Shown: positions 1-10,037, counted from the stretch's first letter. The stretch: DNA of 46,580 nucleotides from Chloroflexi bacterium HGW-Chloroflexi-8 (GCA_002841995.1 PHBS01000007.1:1-46580), one strand, 5' to 3'. Notes: a model not told the origin generated them from the sequence alone. Numbers and translations: made by a program.

Positions 1-3000
1 GCCTCATGCATATGATCCAAAATCCAATTCTCAATATAGTCTTTATCAAACTGTTTCAAGATTTGTGCTGCGTAATACACATAATTTAAACGCATATAAT
101 TTTGTCGCACTTGTCGATGAGTCTTTTTATCAAATCCTAGACGAAAACCTTGTAGGAGAGCAATCATCATCCGATAAATATTATCCTTTGAAACCTGATT
201 GCCATCCACTTGCTTTATCCAGGAATCGATATCCTGTGAGAATTGCCCAGTTTCACCCAGAAATTGTGATTTTTTCTGAGAAAATGCATCTTCTATCGCA
301 TCTAATATTAAATCGACAATTTCATTCCATTCTTTTCCTTGGAGTTCAGTTGATTTGATTTCGAAATTTTCAATCCTTAACGATAATGCTCCAACGACCC
401 TTATTATGTTTAACGAAGAAAGGAAGTTTTCTATTTGCTGTCGGATATTTTGTTCAACTTCTTCGTCTCTTTCGAGTAACTCGTTGACTTGAGCAGGAGA
501 AAGCCGGATAGGTGTCCTTAGCAGATTGGAAAGTTCCTGGACAATATTCTGAGGTTTTATTAGATCAGATTCTTGCCGTTCTTCTAATCCTTCGAGAAAT
601 GAATCAAAAGCATCCAGCCGATCTTGTTTCTGATTTTCAATCGATTCTTCGATTCGGTTCAAAGTAGATTGGGCACTGGTAATTAGATGTGAAAGTTCAG
701 CATCCAGGCTTGACTCTGCAATTTGAAGCAGGACATTTTTTACTTGGGCATAGGTCTGAGGGACATTCCCATCTTTGCAAATGACTTCATCCATTAATAA
801 CTTGAGGGTTAAGGATGGAAAAAATGTATTCTCATAATCAATCGGAGGTTGAACATCAGAAAGAAAAGCTAATAATTTCCATGGACCTTCCTCATCTTTC
901 ATCCCTGGATCAACCCGATTTTCGATGTCGGATTTAAGCATTTCCAGTACATCATCCGTCAAATCATCTTTGGTGAATACGCGATCCCTTTGTTCATAGA
1001 TGCGTTTCCTCTGCATATTTAGAACATCGTCATATTCCAGAAGATGCTTACGAACATCAAAATTCGATCCTTCTACTCTCTCCTGAGACTGCTCAACCAG
1101 TCTTCCAACAATTCCAGATTCAATTGGAATGTTTTCCTCAACATTCAAACGGCGCATTAAGCCTTCAACTTGCTGACCACCAAACAATCTCATTAATTCA
1201 TCTTCAAGCGATAAGTAAAAACGCGACGATCCTGGGTCACCCTGTCGCGAAGAACGTCCACGTAGCTGGTTATCAATTCGACGGGCTTCATGCCGCTCTG
1301 AACCTATAACGTGCAAACCACCTAACTCGCGCACTTTTTCACTTTCATCCATAGCCTGCAAAAAAGATTTTACAGATTCTTCATATATTCCAAATTGGTC
1401 CGGAGGTAATTTTAATAATGCCTGGCGTTTTTCTTCATTTTTCATTGCATACGGATCAAAATTATTCTTTTTTAAGACCCTGGCAATATCCGCATATAAC
1501 TCTTCGCTTATTTCTCCACCTAGTTTAATGTCCACACCACGACCAGCCATATTTGTTGCAATTGTAACGGCTCCAAAAGAGCCGGCATTATTTATGATCA
1601 TGGCTTCTTCGTCATGTTTTCGGGCATTCAATACGCGGTGCGGAACTCCGGATTGGATGATATCGTTAAGACGAGGTGCCAAATCCTGTTCAAGATCTAA
1701 TATTTCCAATAACTGCGCAAGATTTTCCGGGTCTTGAGGGCTTATTGACTCTAATCCAATCGTCCTTGCATATTTTCGCATTTCAGCAACATTGAGATCT
1801 CCTAAAGGTACATTTAAAAAGGCTAATTCTGGTACCCTTTGTTCAATCATCTCTTTATTGTTTTTTCGCATCCAGGTCTCACGAATTAATAAAGTCTGTA
1901 ACAATCTTCGGATCATTTCTGAGGACAATCGCTCTGACAAACGGTCGGAATGTTCCACTGAAGTCGTTCCCACCAATTGCGGACGGCCGATAAGATGTAA
2001 TTGAAGTATTTCTTTAACCAACGCTCGCAATTTCGCTTCTTCAGCGCGAAAAACAACGTCTGGATAATCTTTTCGCTGATAAAAAATCGGCTTTTTATTT
2101 TGATCTGATCGATAGGCATAATAAGTATATCGATAACCAGATTTATCTTTATCTTCAACCGGAACCATTATTGAATCTTTGCCAAAGGTTTGATATTCAA
2201 GATTGGTAGGAATTGGTAAGACTTCCAATTTGTAAATTTTGTTAAATTCTTCTGCTTCTGTCAATGCAGTTCCGGTCATTCCTGCAAGCTTTTCGTACAT
2301 ACGGAAATAGTTCTGAATGGTTATCGTCGCATAGGTCACATTTTCGGGTTCAACTTTTACACCTTCTTTTGCCTCAACAGATTGATGAAGGCCTTCTGAC
2401 CATCTTCGACCTGGCATTAACCTACCTGTAAACTCATCGACGATAACAACTTTTCCGCTCTGAACCAAATAATCCTTATTTCGTTTAAACAAGAATTGTG
2501 CTTTTAATGCCTGCTCCAAATAACCTAAAATTCGAGCTTGCTCTGGAGCAATATCTTCCGGCCTTTCAGGATCGCGAATCGGTAATTGGAGTAATTCCTC
2601 CACATGCGCCTCACCAATTTCTGTTAAGGCAACATATCGATCCTTTTCACTGATTTCATAGTCCTCAGGATTTAATTGGCGAACAATGGTAGCCATCTTC
2701 ACATACCATTCTGTATCATCCGACGCAGGACCAGAGATGATTAATGGGGTTCTTGCTTCATCGATCAGAATGTTGTCAACCTCATCAATGATCGAAAAAT
2801 AGTGTCCTCTTTGTACGCGCTCATCCAAACGATTAGTCAGATTATCTCGCAAATAGTCGAAACCAAATTCACTATTGGTTCCATAAACTATGTCGGCTTT
2901 ATATGCCTCAACTCGATCAACCAGGACCAATTGGTCCTGGTCTTCAAAGCTGCTGGTTTTTGATCGGTCTACCAGAAAAGCTTTTTTACCATTCTCAGTT

Positions 3001-3485
3001 CGACTTGCCATTTGCAAGACCCCAATCGAAAGTCCAAGCGCATTATATACTGGAGCCATCCAACGAGCATCTCGTCTTGCGAGATAATCGTTCACGGTTA
3101 CCAAATGAACACCCAAACCAGTCAGAGCATTTAGATAAACTGGTAAGGTTGCTACAAGCGTTTTCCCTTCACCCGTTCTCATTTCTGCAATTGTGCCTTT
3201 ATGAAGGGCAATGCCTCCAATCATTTGCACATCGTAATGTCGCAGCCCCAGATTTCGTTTGCTGACTTCACGAACTGTTGCGTAAGCCTCGACCAGCAAA
3301 TCATCGAGCGTTTCGCCATCTTCCAGTCGCTGTTTGAATTCATTTGTCTTTTGTGCTAATTCCACATCCGAAAGTTTTTCAAATTCAGGTTCGAACTCGT
3401 TAATCTGAATGACAATATCGGAATATTTTTCTATCTGTTTTTTATTGGGATCATACCCTAATGCTTTAGCAATTTTCTGAAACAT
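1..3485 (-). CDS. secA: Preprotein translocase ATPase SecA (3' end beyond window)
   Basis: SecA is the cytoplasmic ATPase that drives preproteins through SecYEG. The frame is open from an ATG at 3485 to the left edge, giving about 1161 codons with no stop. Visible motifs are Walker A MRTGEGKT (about residues 102-109), DEVD (about 234-237) followed by LIDEARTPLIISG, GMTGTA (about 402-407), NMAGRGVDIKLGG (about 645-657) and GSERHEARRIDNQLRGRSSR (about 728-747). Typical SecA is 840-900 residues in total, so this one is far longer. Extra sequence is visible near 430-480, at about 520-613 inside NBD2, and as a long charged, helical stretch after HLLEYDDVLNMQRKRIY. The helical-scaffold tryptophan region and C-terminus were not reached. 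No close SD is evident upstream, and a strong terminator separates it from the lpd gene. The family call is certain. Confidence 0.97.
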   Translation of the reverse strand, partial: MFQKIAKALGYDPNKKQIEKYSDIVIQINEFEPEFEKLSDVELAQKTNEFKQRLEDGETLDDLLVEAYATVREVSKRNLGLRHYDVQMIGGIALHKGTIAEMRTGEGKTLVATLPVYLNALTGLGVHLVTVNDYLARRDARWMAPVYNALGLSIGVLQMASRTENGKKAFLVDRSKTSSFEDQDQLVLVDRVEAYKADIVYGTNSEFGFDYLRDNLTNRLDERVQRGHYFSIIDEVDNILIDEARTPLIISGPASDDTEWYVKMATIVRQLNPEDYEISEKDRYVALTEIGEAHVEELLQLPIRDPERPEDIAPEQARILGYLEQALKAQFLFKRNKDYLVQSGKVVIVDEFTGRLMPGRRWSEGLHQSVEAKEGVKVEPENVTYATITIQNYFRMYEKLAGMTGTALTEAEEFNKIYKLEVLPIPTNLEYQTFGKDSIMVPVEDKDKSGYRYTYYAYRSDQNKKPIFYQRKDYPDVVFRAEEAKLRALVKEILQLHLIGRPQLVGTTSVEHSDRLSERLSSEMIRRLLQTLLIRETWMRKNNKEMIEQRVPELAFLNVPLGDLNVAEMRKYARTIGLESISPQDPENLAQLLEILDLEQDLAPRLNDIIQSGVPHRVLNARKHDEEAMIINNAGSFGAVTIATNMAGRGVDIKLGGEISEELYADIARVLKKNNFDPYAMKNEEKRQALLKLPPDQFGIYEESVKSFLQAMDESEKVRELGGLHVIGSERHEARRIDNQLRGRSSRQGDPGSSRFYLSLEDELMRLFGGQQVEGLMRRLNVEENIPIESGIVGRLVEQSQERVEGSNFDVRKHLLEYDDVLNMQRKRIYEQRDRVFTKDDLTDDVLEMLKSDIENRVDPGMKDEEGPWKLLAFLSDVQPPIDYENTFFPSLTLKLLMDEVICKDGNVPQTYAQVKNVLLQIAESSLDAELSHLITSAQSTLNRIEESIENQKQDRLDAFDSFLEGLEERQESDLIKPQNIVQELSNLLRTPIRLSPAQVNELLERDEEVEQNIRQQIENFLSSLNIIRVVGALSLRIENFEIKSTELQGKEWNEIVDLILDAIEDAFSQKKSQFLGETGQFSQDIDSWIKQVDGNQVSKDNIYRMMIALLQGFRLGFDKKTHRQVRQNYMRLNYVYYAAQILKQFDKDYIENWILDHMHE

Positions 3486-3543
3486 ATATTTTCTTTTATA
3501 TACCTTTCCGAAGGAAAATTATAGCACAAGCACTCAAAACATT

Positions 3544-3581
3544 AAAAAAAACACCTTGTAAATCAGGATATTTACAAGGTG
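3544..3581 (-). terminator. Rho-independent terminator after lpd
   Basis: A perfect 12-bp stem (3552-3563 with 3570-3581) closes a 6-nt loop. On the minus strand it is followed by eight T residues. It ends the 2-oxo acid dehydrogenase operon about 60 bases upstream of the secA start, so secA probably needs its own promoter or read-through. Confidence 0.9.
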
Positions 3582-3600
3582 CTTTTGAACTAGTAATTAG

Positions 3601-4998
3601 TTATATTTGAATTGAGTGACCTGCAGCGTCATGAGCTGCTTCCATGATCACTTCACTTAAAGTTGGGTGTGCATGAACATTTCGACTTATCTCTTCGACC
3701 GTCAATTCCATATTATGTGCCAAAGTCAATTCAGGTAAAAGCTCAGACACTTCTAATCCAATTAAATGAGCGCCGAGAATCTCTCCATATTTGGCATCCG
3801 TGATTAATTTAATGAAACCACCTGATTCCCCCATACCCAAAGATTTCCCATTTGCCTGAAACGGAAAGCGACCTACCTTAACATCGTAACCCTCTTCTTT
3901 TGCCTGGGCTTCCGTTAACCCAAATGAAGCAACTTGTGGATGACAATAGGTTGCTCTTGGCATCATTCGATAATCGAGAGTAGCCGTCTCAACATTGGCA
4001 ATGTTTTCCGCACAAATTACCGCCTGTGCAGAAGCCACGTGTGCTAATAACAATTTTCCGGTTACATCTCCAATTGCCCATATCCCGGAAACATTTGTAG
4101 CCATTTTGTCATCAATTTCAACAAACCCTCGAGCATCAACTTTTACCCCTATGTCTTCTAATCCAATGCCTTTTGTGTTCGGTTTGAAACCGATTGCCAT
4201 CAATACTTGTTGAGCCTCAATTATTCTTTCTCCATTTTCCCCACTTACTGTCACCCGCACTCCTGTATCTGTAGAATCAACTTTCTGGACTTTATGACCA
4301 GTGAGAATTTCGATTCCGGATTTCTTGAAAGCTTTTCCAAGTTCTGTTCCAATTTCTTCATCTTCTAAAGGAACGAGACGAGGTAACATTTCGACAATAG
4401 TGACTTTACTGCCATATCCATTCCATATCGTAGCAAATTCAACGCCAATTGCACCTGCACCAATTATCACAACTGATTCAGGTAAAGTTTCTTGCAGTAT
4501 GGCTTCTGTATAAGAAACGACTTTTTTTCCATCAACTTCAATGCCTGGTATTTGAATGGAATGTGCTCCAGTTGCAAGAATTATATTCCTGGAAATTAAT
4601 TCTTGAACGGTTCCATCTGCTGCTGCAATCGATATTTTGTTTTTCGAAAGTAATTTCCCCTCACCCATAAACACATCGATATTATTTTTCTTCATCAAAA
4701 AACCGACACCTTTTGTCAGGCGGTTCGAGACTTGCCGGCTTCGTTTGACAGCAACGCTGTAATCCATTTCCAATTTTTCAAAGGAAAATCCAAATTCTTT
4801 TGACTTGTTTCTGAGCATATATGCAACATCAGCATTTTTCAAAAGTGCTTTTGAAGGTATGCAACCTACATTTAAACAGACACCACCCAACCATTGTTTA
4901 TCAACGATCGCTGTTTTGAATCCCAATTGGGATGCGCGAATTGCTGCAACATAACCTCCCGGACCAGCACCTAAAACGACAACATCGTATTCACTCAT
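3601..4998 (-). CDS. lpdA: Dihydrolipoyl dehydrogenase (E3)
   Basis: This 465-residue FAD enzyme reoxidises the dihydrolipoyl arm of E2 and reduces NAD+. It has an N-terminal dinucleotide fold GAGPGG (10-15), the redox-active pair C41/C46 in GGVCLNVGCIPSK, a second nucleotide-binding motif GAGAIGVEFA, AIGDVTG for FAD binding, and the C-terminal base HAHPTLSE with H444 and E449 in the same spacing as in E. coli Lpd. The ATG at 4998 has GGAG upstream. It is the last gene of the E1alpha-E1beta-E2-E3 operon, 125 bases after E2, and a terminator follows. Length and motifs are complete. Confidence 0.97.
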   Translation of the reverse strand: MSEYDVVVLGAGPGGYVAAIRASQLGFKTAIVDKQWLGGVCLNVGCIPSKALLKNADVAYMLRNKSKEFGFSFEKLEMDYSVAVKRSRQVSNRLTKGVGFLMKKNNIDVFMGEGKLLSKNKISIAAADGTVQELISRNIILATGAHSIQIPGIEVDGKKVVSYTEAILQETLPESVVIIGAGAIGVEFATIWNGYGSKVTIVEMLPRLVPLEDEEIGTELGKAFKKSGIEILTGHKVQKVDSTDTGVRVTVSGENGERIIEAQQVLMAIGFKPNTKGIGLEDIGVKVDARGFVEIDDKMATNVSGIWAIGDVTGKLLLAHVASAQAVICAENIANVETATLDYRMMPRATYCHPQVASFGLTEAQAKEEGYDVKVGRFPFQANGKSLGMGESGGFIKLITDAKYGEILGAHLIGLEVSELLPELTLAHNMELTVEEISRNVHAHPTLSEVIMEAAHDAAGHSIQI

Positions 4999-5123
4999 TT
5001 TTTCTCCTACTGGATTACCTTAAATTTTTGGTCTCTCATCTTAATTTCGGAATGACATCTAATTATAACAAATCAGTTGGATGTCTTAATGCTTTTTTCT
5101 TATCATTCACACACAAAATCCAT

Positions 5124-6485
5124 TTATTGCCAATTTTCTAAGATTTCAACAATCTTTGCCAAAAAACCGTCAGCAGAGGCGCCATCTAAAATTCTATGGT
5201 CAAAAGTTAGCGAAAGATAAACCATCGGACGTATCGCAATAGCATCATTTATCACCTTTACACGCTTTTGAATTGCGCCAACGCCTAATATAGCACATTG
5301 AGGTTGATTGATTATAGGAGTCGCAAATAATGATCCTGAAGTTCCATGATTGGTAAGGGTGAAAGTACCACCCATAACCTCATCCGGCCTTAATTTTTGA
5401 TTTCTGGCACGGTCCGCCAGATCATTCACAATCTGTGCTAATCCTGTTAATGAGTAAGAATCTGCATTCTTGATCACAGGTACGATCAAACCTGATTCAC
5501 CTAAAGAAGTTGCCATTCCGACATTAATCGAAGACTTGACTACAATGCCTTCATCCGACCAGGAAGAATTTACTATCGGGAATTTTTGTAAAGCATGTGC
5601 TATCGCAGAAATAAAGTATGCCGTAAAAGTAAGTCGAATTCCTCGTTCTGAAGGATCAAATTTATTTTTGTCTCGGTGATTCACCACATTTTGCATATCA
5701 ACTTCCATGACAGTCGTAACATGTGGAGAAGTATGTTTGCTGAATACCATGTGTTCAGCAATTGTTTTTCGAATTTTCGTATGAGGAATAATCCGAAAAT
5801 TTTGATTATCAGGCTGTTGTTTACTTAATGTTTCTTCCTTTTTAATCACGTCTCCTTGATTGTATCTTCCAGGAAATTGAAGTTCAGCTGGTCGAAACAG
5901 ATCACCTTCTCCCGGGGTTTCCCAGGCTGCCTGTTCTGGTTCCACAAGTTTCGTTTGTTTGGATTCGATATAAGTACTCAAGTCTTTTTTTGTTATTCGA
6001 CCACCCTGCCCGGTACCTTTCACCAGGTCGAGTTTGATATTATGTTCTTGAGCCATTTTTGCCACGACTGGAGAAATAAAACCTATTTCATGGTCTCTGC
6101 CCACTATGTAGTTCGGTTGAGCTTGAGTGTCCTCCATATCAACTGGTAAGAATTCAATTTCATTTTTCCCAATTTGAACCTTACGATCATTTAATTCGTC
6201 AATTCGGACTTTCTTTGTCTCACCTTCAAGATCAGGGACCAATTCCCCAGAACTTCCGATCCACCCAATAATCGTGTCTGCAGAAACCGTCATGCCCGCA
6301 TCAACAAGAATCTTGATCAATACACCACTAGCCGGACTTGGAATTTCAGTGCTGACTTTGGCGGATTCAACTTCAAGCAAGGATTCAAACTCTTCGACTA
6401 AATCACCCTCTTTTTTCAACCAATTGACGACAGTCCCTTCTACTACAGACTCGCCAAGTTTTGGCATGATTATTTTTGTGGCCAT
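5124..6485 (-). CDS. bkdB: 2-oxo acid dehydrogenase E2, dihydrolipoamide acyltransferase
   Basis: This is the core acyltransferase of a 2-oxo acid dehydrogenase complex (453 residues). In order it has one lipoyl domain (about 1-78, lipoyl lysine K43 in VESAKVSTE), a charged linker, a peripheral-subunit-binding domain near 135-170 (ISPVVAKMAQEHNIKL, then GTGQGGRITKKDL), a Pro/Gln-rich linker, and the catalytic domain ending in the acyltransferase motif DHRILDG (H430, D434). GGAGG lies 6 bases before the ATG. It starts 19 bases after E1beta. The E1 partners are branched-chain-like, so acyl groups from Val, Leu and Ile keto acids are likely substrates, but pyruvate cannot be excluded. Confidence 0.93.
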   Translation of the reverse strand: MATKIIMPKLGESVVEGTVVNWLKKEGDLVEEFESLLEVESAKVSTEIPSPASGVLIKILVDAGMTVSADTIIGWIGSSGELVPDLEGETKKVRIDELNDRKVQIGKNEIEFLPVDMEDTQAQPNYIVGRDHEIGFISPVVAKMAQEHNIKLDLVKGTGQGGRITKKDLSTYIESKQTKLVEPEQAAWETPGEGDLFRPAELQFPGRYNQGDVIKKEETLSKQQPDNQNFRIIPHTKIRKTIAEHMVFSKHTSPHVTTVMEVDMQNVVNHRDKNKFDPSERGIRLTFTAYFISAIAHALQKFPIVNSSWSDEGIVVKSSINVGMATSLGESGLIVPVIKNADSYSLTGLAQIVNDLADRARNQKLRPDEVMGGTFTLTNHGTSGSLFATPIINQPQCAILGVGAIQKRVKVINDAIAIRPMVYLSLTFDHRILDGASADGFLAKIVEILENWQ

Positions 6486-6504
6486 GGGTATTCCTCCAAT
6501 ATCT

Positions 6505-7488
6505 CTAATAATTCGCCAGATCTCTAGCTGCGTTCGTGATTTTCTCTTCGTTGATCATATACCAATCCTGCATAGGGTGACTGAATGGCACTGCAGGTAC
6601 ATCCGGACCAGCCAGACGGCGAACAGGGGCATCCAAATCAGTGAAGGCATGTTCAGCAATGATTGCTGCAATTTCTCCACCATATCCACCCGTCAAATTA
6701 TCTTCATGGACAATCAATGCCTTTCCTGTTTTTTTGACTGAATTCAAAATAGTTTCTTTATCAATTGGTATTAATGTTCTCAAATCGATCACTTCTACAG
6801 AAATACCTTCTGAAGCTAATTTTTGTGCCGATTGGAGAGCATAGTAATGCATCATTCCATAGGCAAATAATGAAATATCCGTACCCTGTTGTGAAATATT
6901 TGCTGGGCCAATTGGTACACAATAATCGTCTTCTGGAACTTCTCCTTTTATCAATCGATATCCCTTTTTTGGTTCTAAGAACAAAACCGGATTGGGATCT
7001 CGAATCGCGGCTTTTAATAGCCCTTTGGCATCGTAAGGAGTGGATGGTACTACGACTTTTAATCCTGGAGCATGTGTAAAATAAGCCTCAATACTTTGGG
7101 AGTGATATAATCCTCCGCCAATACCCCCACCGTATGGTGCACGAATAACCATAGGTACTGTCCATTCACCATTAGATCGATAGACCATCTTTGTTGCTTC
7201 GCTGATAATTTGATTGAATGCCGGGAAGATAAAATCAGCAAATTGAATTTCGCACACAGGTTTAAGACCATACAAAGCTGCTCCAATTCCCACCCCAACG
7301 ATAGAAAGTTCAGCTAAAGGGGAATCGATAACACGATTTGATCCGTATTTATCAAATAAACCAACAGTTGCTCGGAAAACACCACCCCGTTGTCCCACAT
7401 CTTCACCTACGATGAAAACATTTTCATCTCTTTGCATTTCCTCATCCATTGCATCTCGAATAGCATCTACTAATGTTTTCTCAACCAT
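6505..7488 (-). CDS. bkdAB: 2-oxo acid dehydrogenase E1 beta, branched-chain type
   Basis: This is the beta subunit of the thiamine-diphosphate E1 component (327 residues), forming an alpha2beta2 heterotetramer with the preceding gene product. GEDVGQRGGVFRAT, DSPLAELSIVGVGIGAA and IGGGLYHSQSIEAYF are typical. The block STPYDAKGLLKAAIRDPNPV followed by RLIKGEVPEDD closely resembles BkdAB-type branched-chain E1beta as I recall it. I chose the ATG at 7488 because GGAGG lies 9 bases upstream; an in-frame ATG at 7497 directly abuts that SD. The start overlaps the E1alpha stop by 8 bases, indicating translational coupling. Confidence 0.94.
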   Translation of the reverse strand: MVEKTLVDAIRDAMDEEMQRDENVFIVGEDVGQRGGVFRATVGLFDKYGSNRVIDSPLAELSIVGVGIGAALYGLKPVCEIQFADFIFPAFNQIISEATKMVYRSNGEWTVPMVIRAPYGGGIGGGLYHSQSIEAYFTHAPGLKVVVPSTPYDAKGLLKAAIRDPNPVLFLEPKKGYRLIKGEVPEDDYCVPIGPANISQQGTDISLFAYGMMHYYALQSAQKLASEGISVEVIDLRTLIPIDKETILNSVKKTGKALIVHEDNLTGGYGGEIAAIIAEHAFTDLDAPVRRLAGPDVPAVPFSHPMQDWYMINEEKITNAARDLANY

Positions 7489-8464
7489 TGCGCACATCCT
7501 CCACAAAAACCGGATAGGAAGCTTCTTCGAAGGACGGATAAGGTGCTTCTTCGCCAAACTTCACTGCTTCTGTGACGATCTCTTTCGCGTTTGAATCCAT
7601 TTCTTGCAATTCTTTTTCTGAAACAACCAGTGTATCTAATAATTTTTGACGGATCAGTATAATAGGATCTTTCTTTTTATTTTCCTCAACCTCCTCACGA
7701 GATCGATACGTCCGATCATCATCATCGGATGAATGAGGGGTTATACGGTACATACGCGCTTCGATCAAAGTGGGTCCACCCCCTGTCCTTGCTCTTTCAA
7801 CCGCAGACGAAACTATATCAAAAACCTCAAATACATCCGTACCATCCACCGTAATACCCGGTAACCCTAAGCCACAAGCTTTATCTGCAGAGCTCTTGAC
7901 CGCCATTTGTAATTCCGGTGGAACGGATATGGCATATTGATTATTTTGAACTAAGAATATTACAGGTAATTGATGAACCGCTGCCCAATTGACGCCTTCA
8001 TACCATTCCCCTTGCGAAGTTGAACCTTCTCCGATGGTAGTTAATACCACTTTATCTTCTTTTTTCATTTTTATCGCCAGACCTATACCCGCCGCATGAA
8101 CTGTTTGAGTCGCAACAGGTGCTGAGTGACTGACAGCGTTGACGCGTCTCAAGCTAAAATGACTCGGCATTTGCCTCGCTCCTGAGGATGGATCACCGGA
8201 TTTACCCATCAAACTGAGAACAAACTCTCGCGGTGTAAGACCAAGGCAAAGCATTAAAGCCAAATCACGATAATATGGAGTCACCCAATCAAAACCTTTT
8301 TTCAAAGCGAAAGCAGCACCAACTTGTGCTGCCTCATGGCCAATACCAGAAATATGAAAAGCAATTTTCCCCTGCCTATGTAAAACCCAGGCTCTTTCGT
8401 CCAATCGCCGGGACAACAACATCATCCAGTACATTTCTTTCTTCAACTCACTGGATAATTCCAT
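7481..8464 (-). CDS. bkdAA: 2-oxo acid dehydrogenase E1 alpha, branched-chain type
   Basis: This is the alpha subunit of the ThDP-dependent E1 decarboxylase (327 residues). The ThDP/Mg motif reads GEGSTSQGEWYEGVNW and ends in QNNQYAIS. The first Asp of the classical GDG is Glu, as in branched-chain keto-acid dehydrogenases. The phosphorylation-loop region RITPHSSDDDDRTYRSREEV also resembles Thermus and branched-chain E1alpha. The ATG at 8464 has GGAGG five bases upstream; an upstream in-frame TTG at 8476 overlaps that SD and is rejected. It is the first gene of the four-gene operon. I did not find a convincing promoter in the 182 bases upstream. Confidence 0.94.
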   Translation of the reverse strand: MELSSELKKEMYWMMLLSRRLDERAWVLHRQGKIAFHISGIGHEAAQVGAAFALKKGFDWVTPYYRDLALMLCLGLTPREFVLSLMGKSGDPSSGARQMPSHFSLRRVNAVSHSAPVATQTVHAAGIGLAIKMKKEDKVVLTTIGEGSTSQGEWYEGVNWAAVHQLPVIFLVQNNQYAISVPPELQMAVKSSADKACGLGLPGITVDGTDVFEVFDIVSSAVERARTGGGPTLIEARMYRITPHSSDDDDRTYRSREEVEENKKKDPIILIRQKLLDTLVVSEKELQEMDSNAKEIVTEAVKFGEEAPYPSFEEASYPVFVEDVRNG

Positions 8465-8646
8465 TTTTTCCTCCAAGATTTTTCTTCTAATCCCCTATTG
8501 CTTAACTTTTTAAATGATTACCTTTAGTTTATCGAATCAATCAGCCTTAATCAACATAATCCTTTTACACGAAAAGGAATCAAAAAACATCACCAAACAA
8601 ATTTAAGCCTCAAGACCCAAAATAGGTAGTGAGCAAAACTAAATTT

Positions 8647-9993
8647 TTATGACTGGATTATTTTCTTTTGCTTAATTGCATAAAGCATTTCAGCATTGGT
8701 TAGAAATTTAAAATATTCCAATCCCATTGCTGAGGCGATTCTTTTTTCTTCATTTTCAAGATTGATGACATCTTCTTTTGTTACAAAATTCGGAACGGTA
8801 GTCCTTATGGCCTGGTCAACTTCTAAACAGCAATTTCGTGCATGTCCCTCTTTGGTAGAAAGAAACCTTAAGATTGCCTGAGAAGCATTAATTCCATCTT
8901 TACGGGCGATGCCAACCAATCCATTGCTGGCATTTCTAGCCCACCCAGCCAAAAATATATCCTCCATTGGAGCATTTTTGATTGGATCAAAACATTCATA
9001 GGAAATATCATCTACCGGAAACCTTGGATTTGAATTCTTAACAAATTCATTATTCTGAATCGGTAATCCAAATCCCGGGTCAACGCTATCTCCAATCGCA
9101 AAAATTACTATGTCACATTCGACAACTTTGCGATTGCCCAACCCTTTCGCAATTGTTTTTCCGCTTTCTAAAACAAGCAAATTTTCTTCCATCTCAATTC
9201 CAACTACTTTGTCATTTTCGTCCCCCAAAATACAACGGGGAGAAGACAGGAACTTCAAACGGAATTTTGTTTTTGATTTTGTCTCTGCATTGTTTTGTAA
9301 TGCATCCATTATGAAACTTAATGACTGTAAAGGATCCTGGCCAATTTCCACCATATTAGAAGATACTCGGTCTAATTCAGATTTATAAGCATCCAAATCA
9401 AAGTTGGAGCCGATATATTCAAATTCTTTTCGAGTGAATTTGACTTCCGCAGGCCCTCTACGAGCAAAAGCGGTAACTGTATTAACATGTCTATCGTGAA
9501 TCAAATATCTTGCCACGTCCATCATTACATTCCCCACACCAATAATGACGACATTTCTCCCAATTGCTAGATCTCTGGTACTAAATGGAGGTAACTTATT
9601 GAAATAATATACAATATCCTTCGCATGAAATACTCCAGTTAATTTTTCTCCTTTAAGATTTAGCCATTTTGTCCCCTGAGCACCCGTAGTGACCAAAATT
9701 GCGTCAAAGCCCATATTCCGGATATCTTCAATTTTAAAGTCACCATTTGAACCAATCGAAACGTTTCCATAATATGCCAACTCAGGAAGTTCCAAAATAG
9801 ACGCAAATTGTTTACGTAAACCCTCTTTCATTTTTATTTTGTCAGGATAAATTCCGTATTCAGCTAACCCACCTGGTTTAATATCTCGATTAAAAAGAAC
9901 AACTGAAACGCCATTATTTATCAATTCTCTGGCTGAGAAAATTCCTGCTGGACCTGCACCAATAATTGCCACATTAAAACTGGAACCATTCAT
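8647..9993 (-). CDS. FAD/NAD(P)-dependent oxidoreductase, FprA/adrenodoxin-reductase-like
   Basis: This 448-residue flavoprotein belongs to the adrenodoxin reductase / GltD-like group, which passes electrons between NAD(P)H and ferredoxin. Visible features are an N-terminal FAD fold IIGAGPAGIFSA (about 10-21), PGGLAEYGIYPDKIKMKEGL typical of the family, a second nucleotide fold VVIIGVGNVMMDVARYL, the FprA-like ARRGPAEVKFTRKEF, and the C-terminal FAD motif IFLAGWARNASNGLVGIARK. No iron-sulfur Cys cluster is visible, so it is a single-domain reductase and not a glutamate synthase small subunit with its ferredoxin domain. It stands alone between the bkd operon and divergent M16 genes. The physiological partner is unknown. 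AAGGAAAG precedes the ATG. Confidence 0.85.
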   Translation of the reverse strand: MNGSSFNVAIIGAGPAGIFSARELINNGVSVVLFNRDIKPGGLAEYGIYPDKIKMKEGLRKQFASILELPELAYYGNVSIGSNGDFKIEDIRNMGFDAILVTTGAQGTKWLNLKGEKLTGVFHAKDIVYYFNKLPPFSTRDLAIGRNVVIIGVGNVMMDVARYLIHDRHVNTVTAFARRGPAEVKFTRKEFEYIGSNFDLDAYKSELDRVSSNMVEIGQDPLQSLSFIMDALQNNAETKSKTKFRLKFLSSPRCILGDENDKVVGIEMEENLLVLESGKTIAKGLGNRKVVECDIVIFAIGDSVDPGFGLPIQNNEFVKNSNPRFPVDDISYECFDPIKNAPMEDIFLAGWARNASNGLVGIARKDGINASQAILRFLSTKEGHARNCCLEVDQAIRTTVPNFVTKEDVINLENEEKRIASAMGLEYFKFLTNAEMLYAIKQKKIIQS

Positions 9994-10037
9994 AGTTTAT
10001 CTTTCCTTGTAATCAGGTCATGAGGTTTATCAATTTA

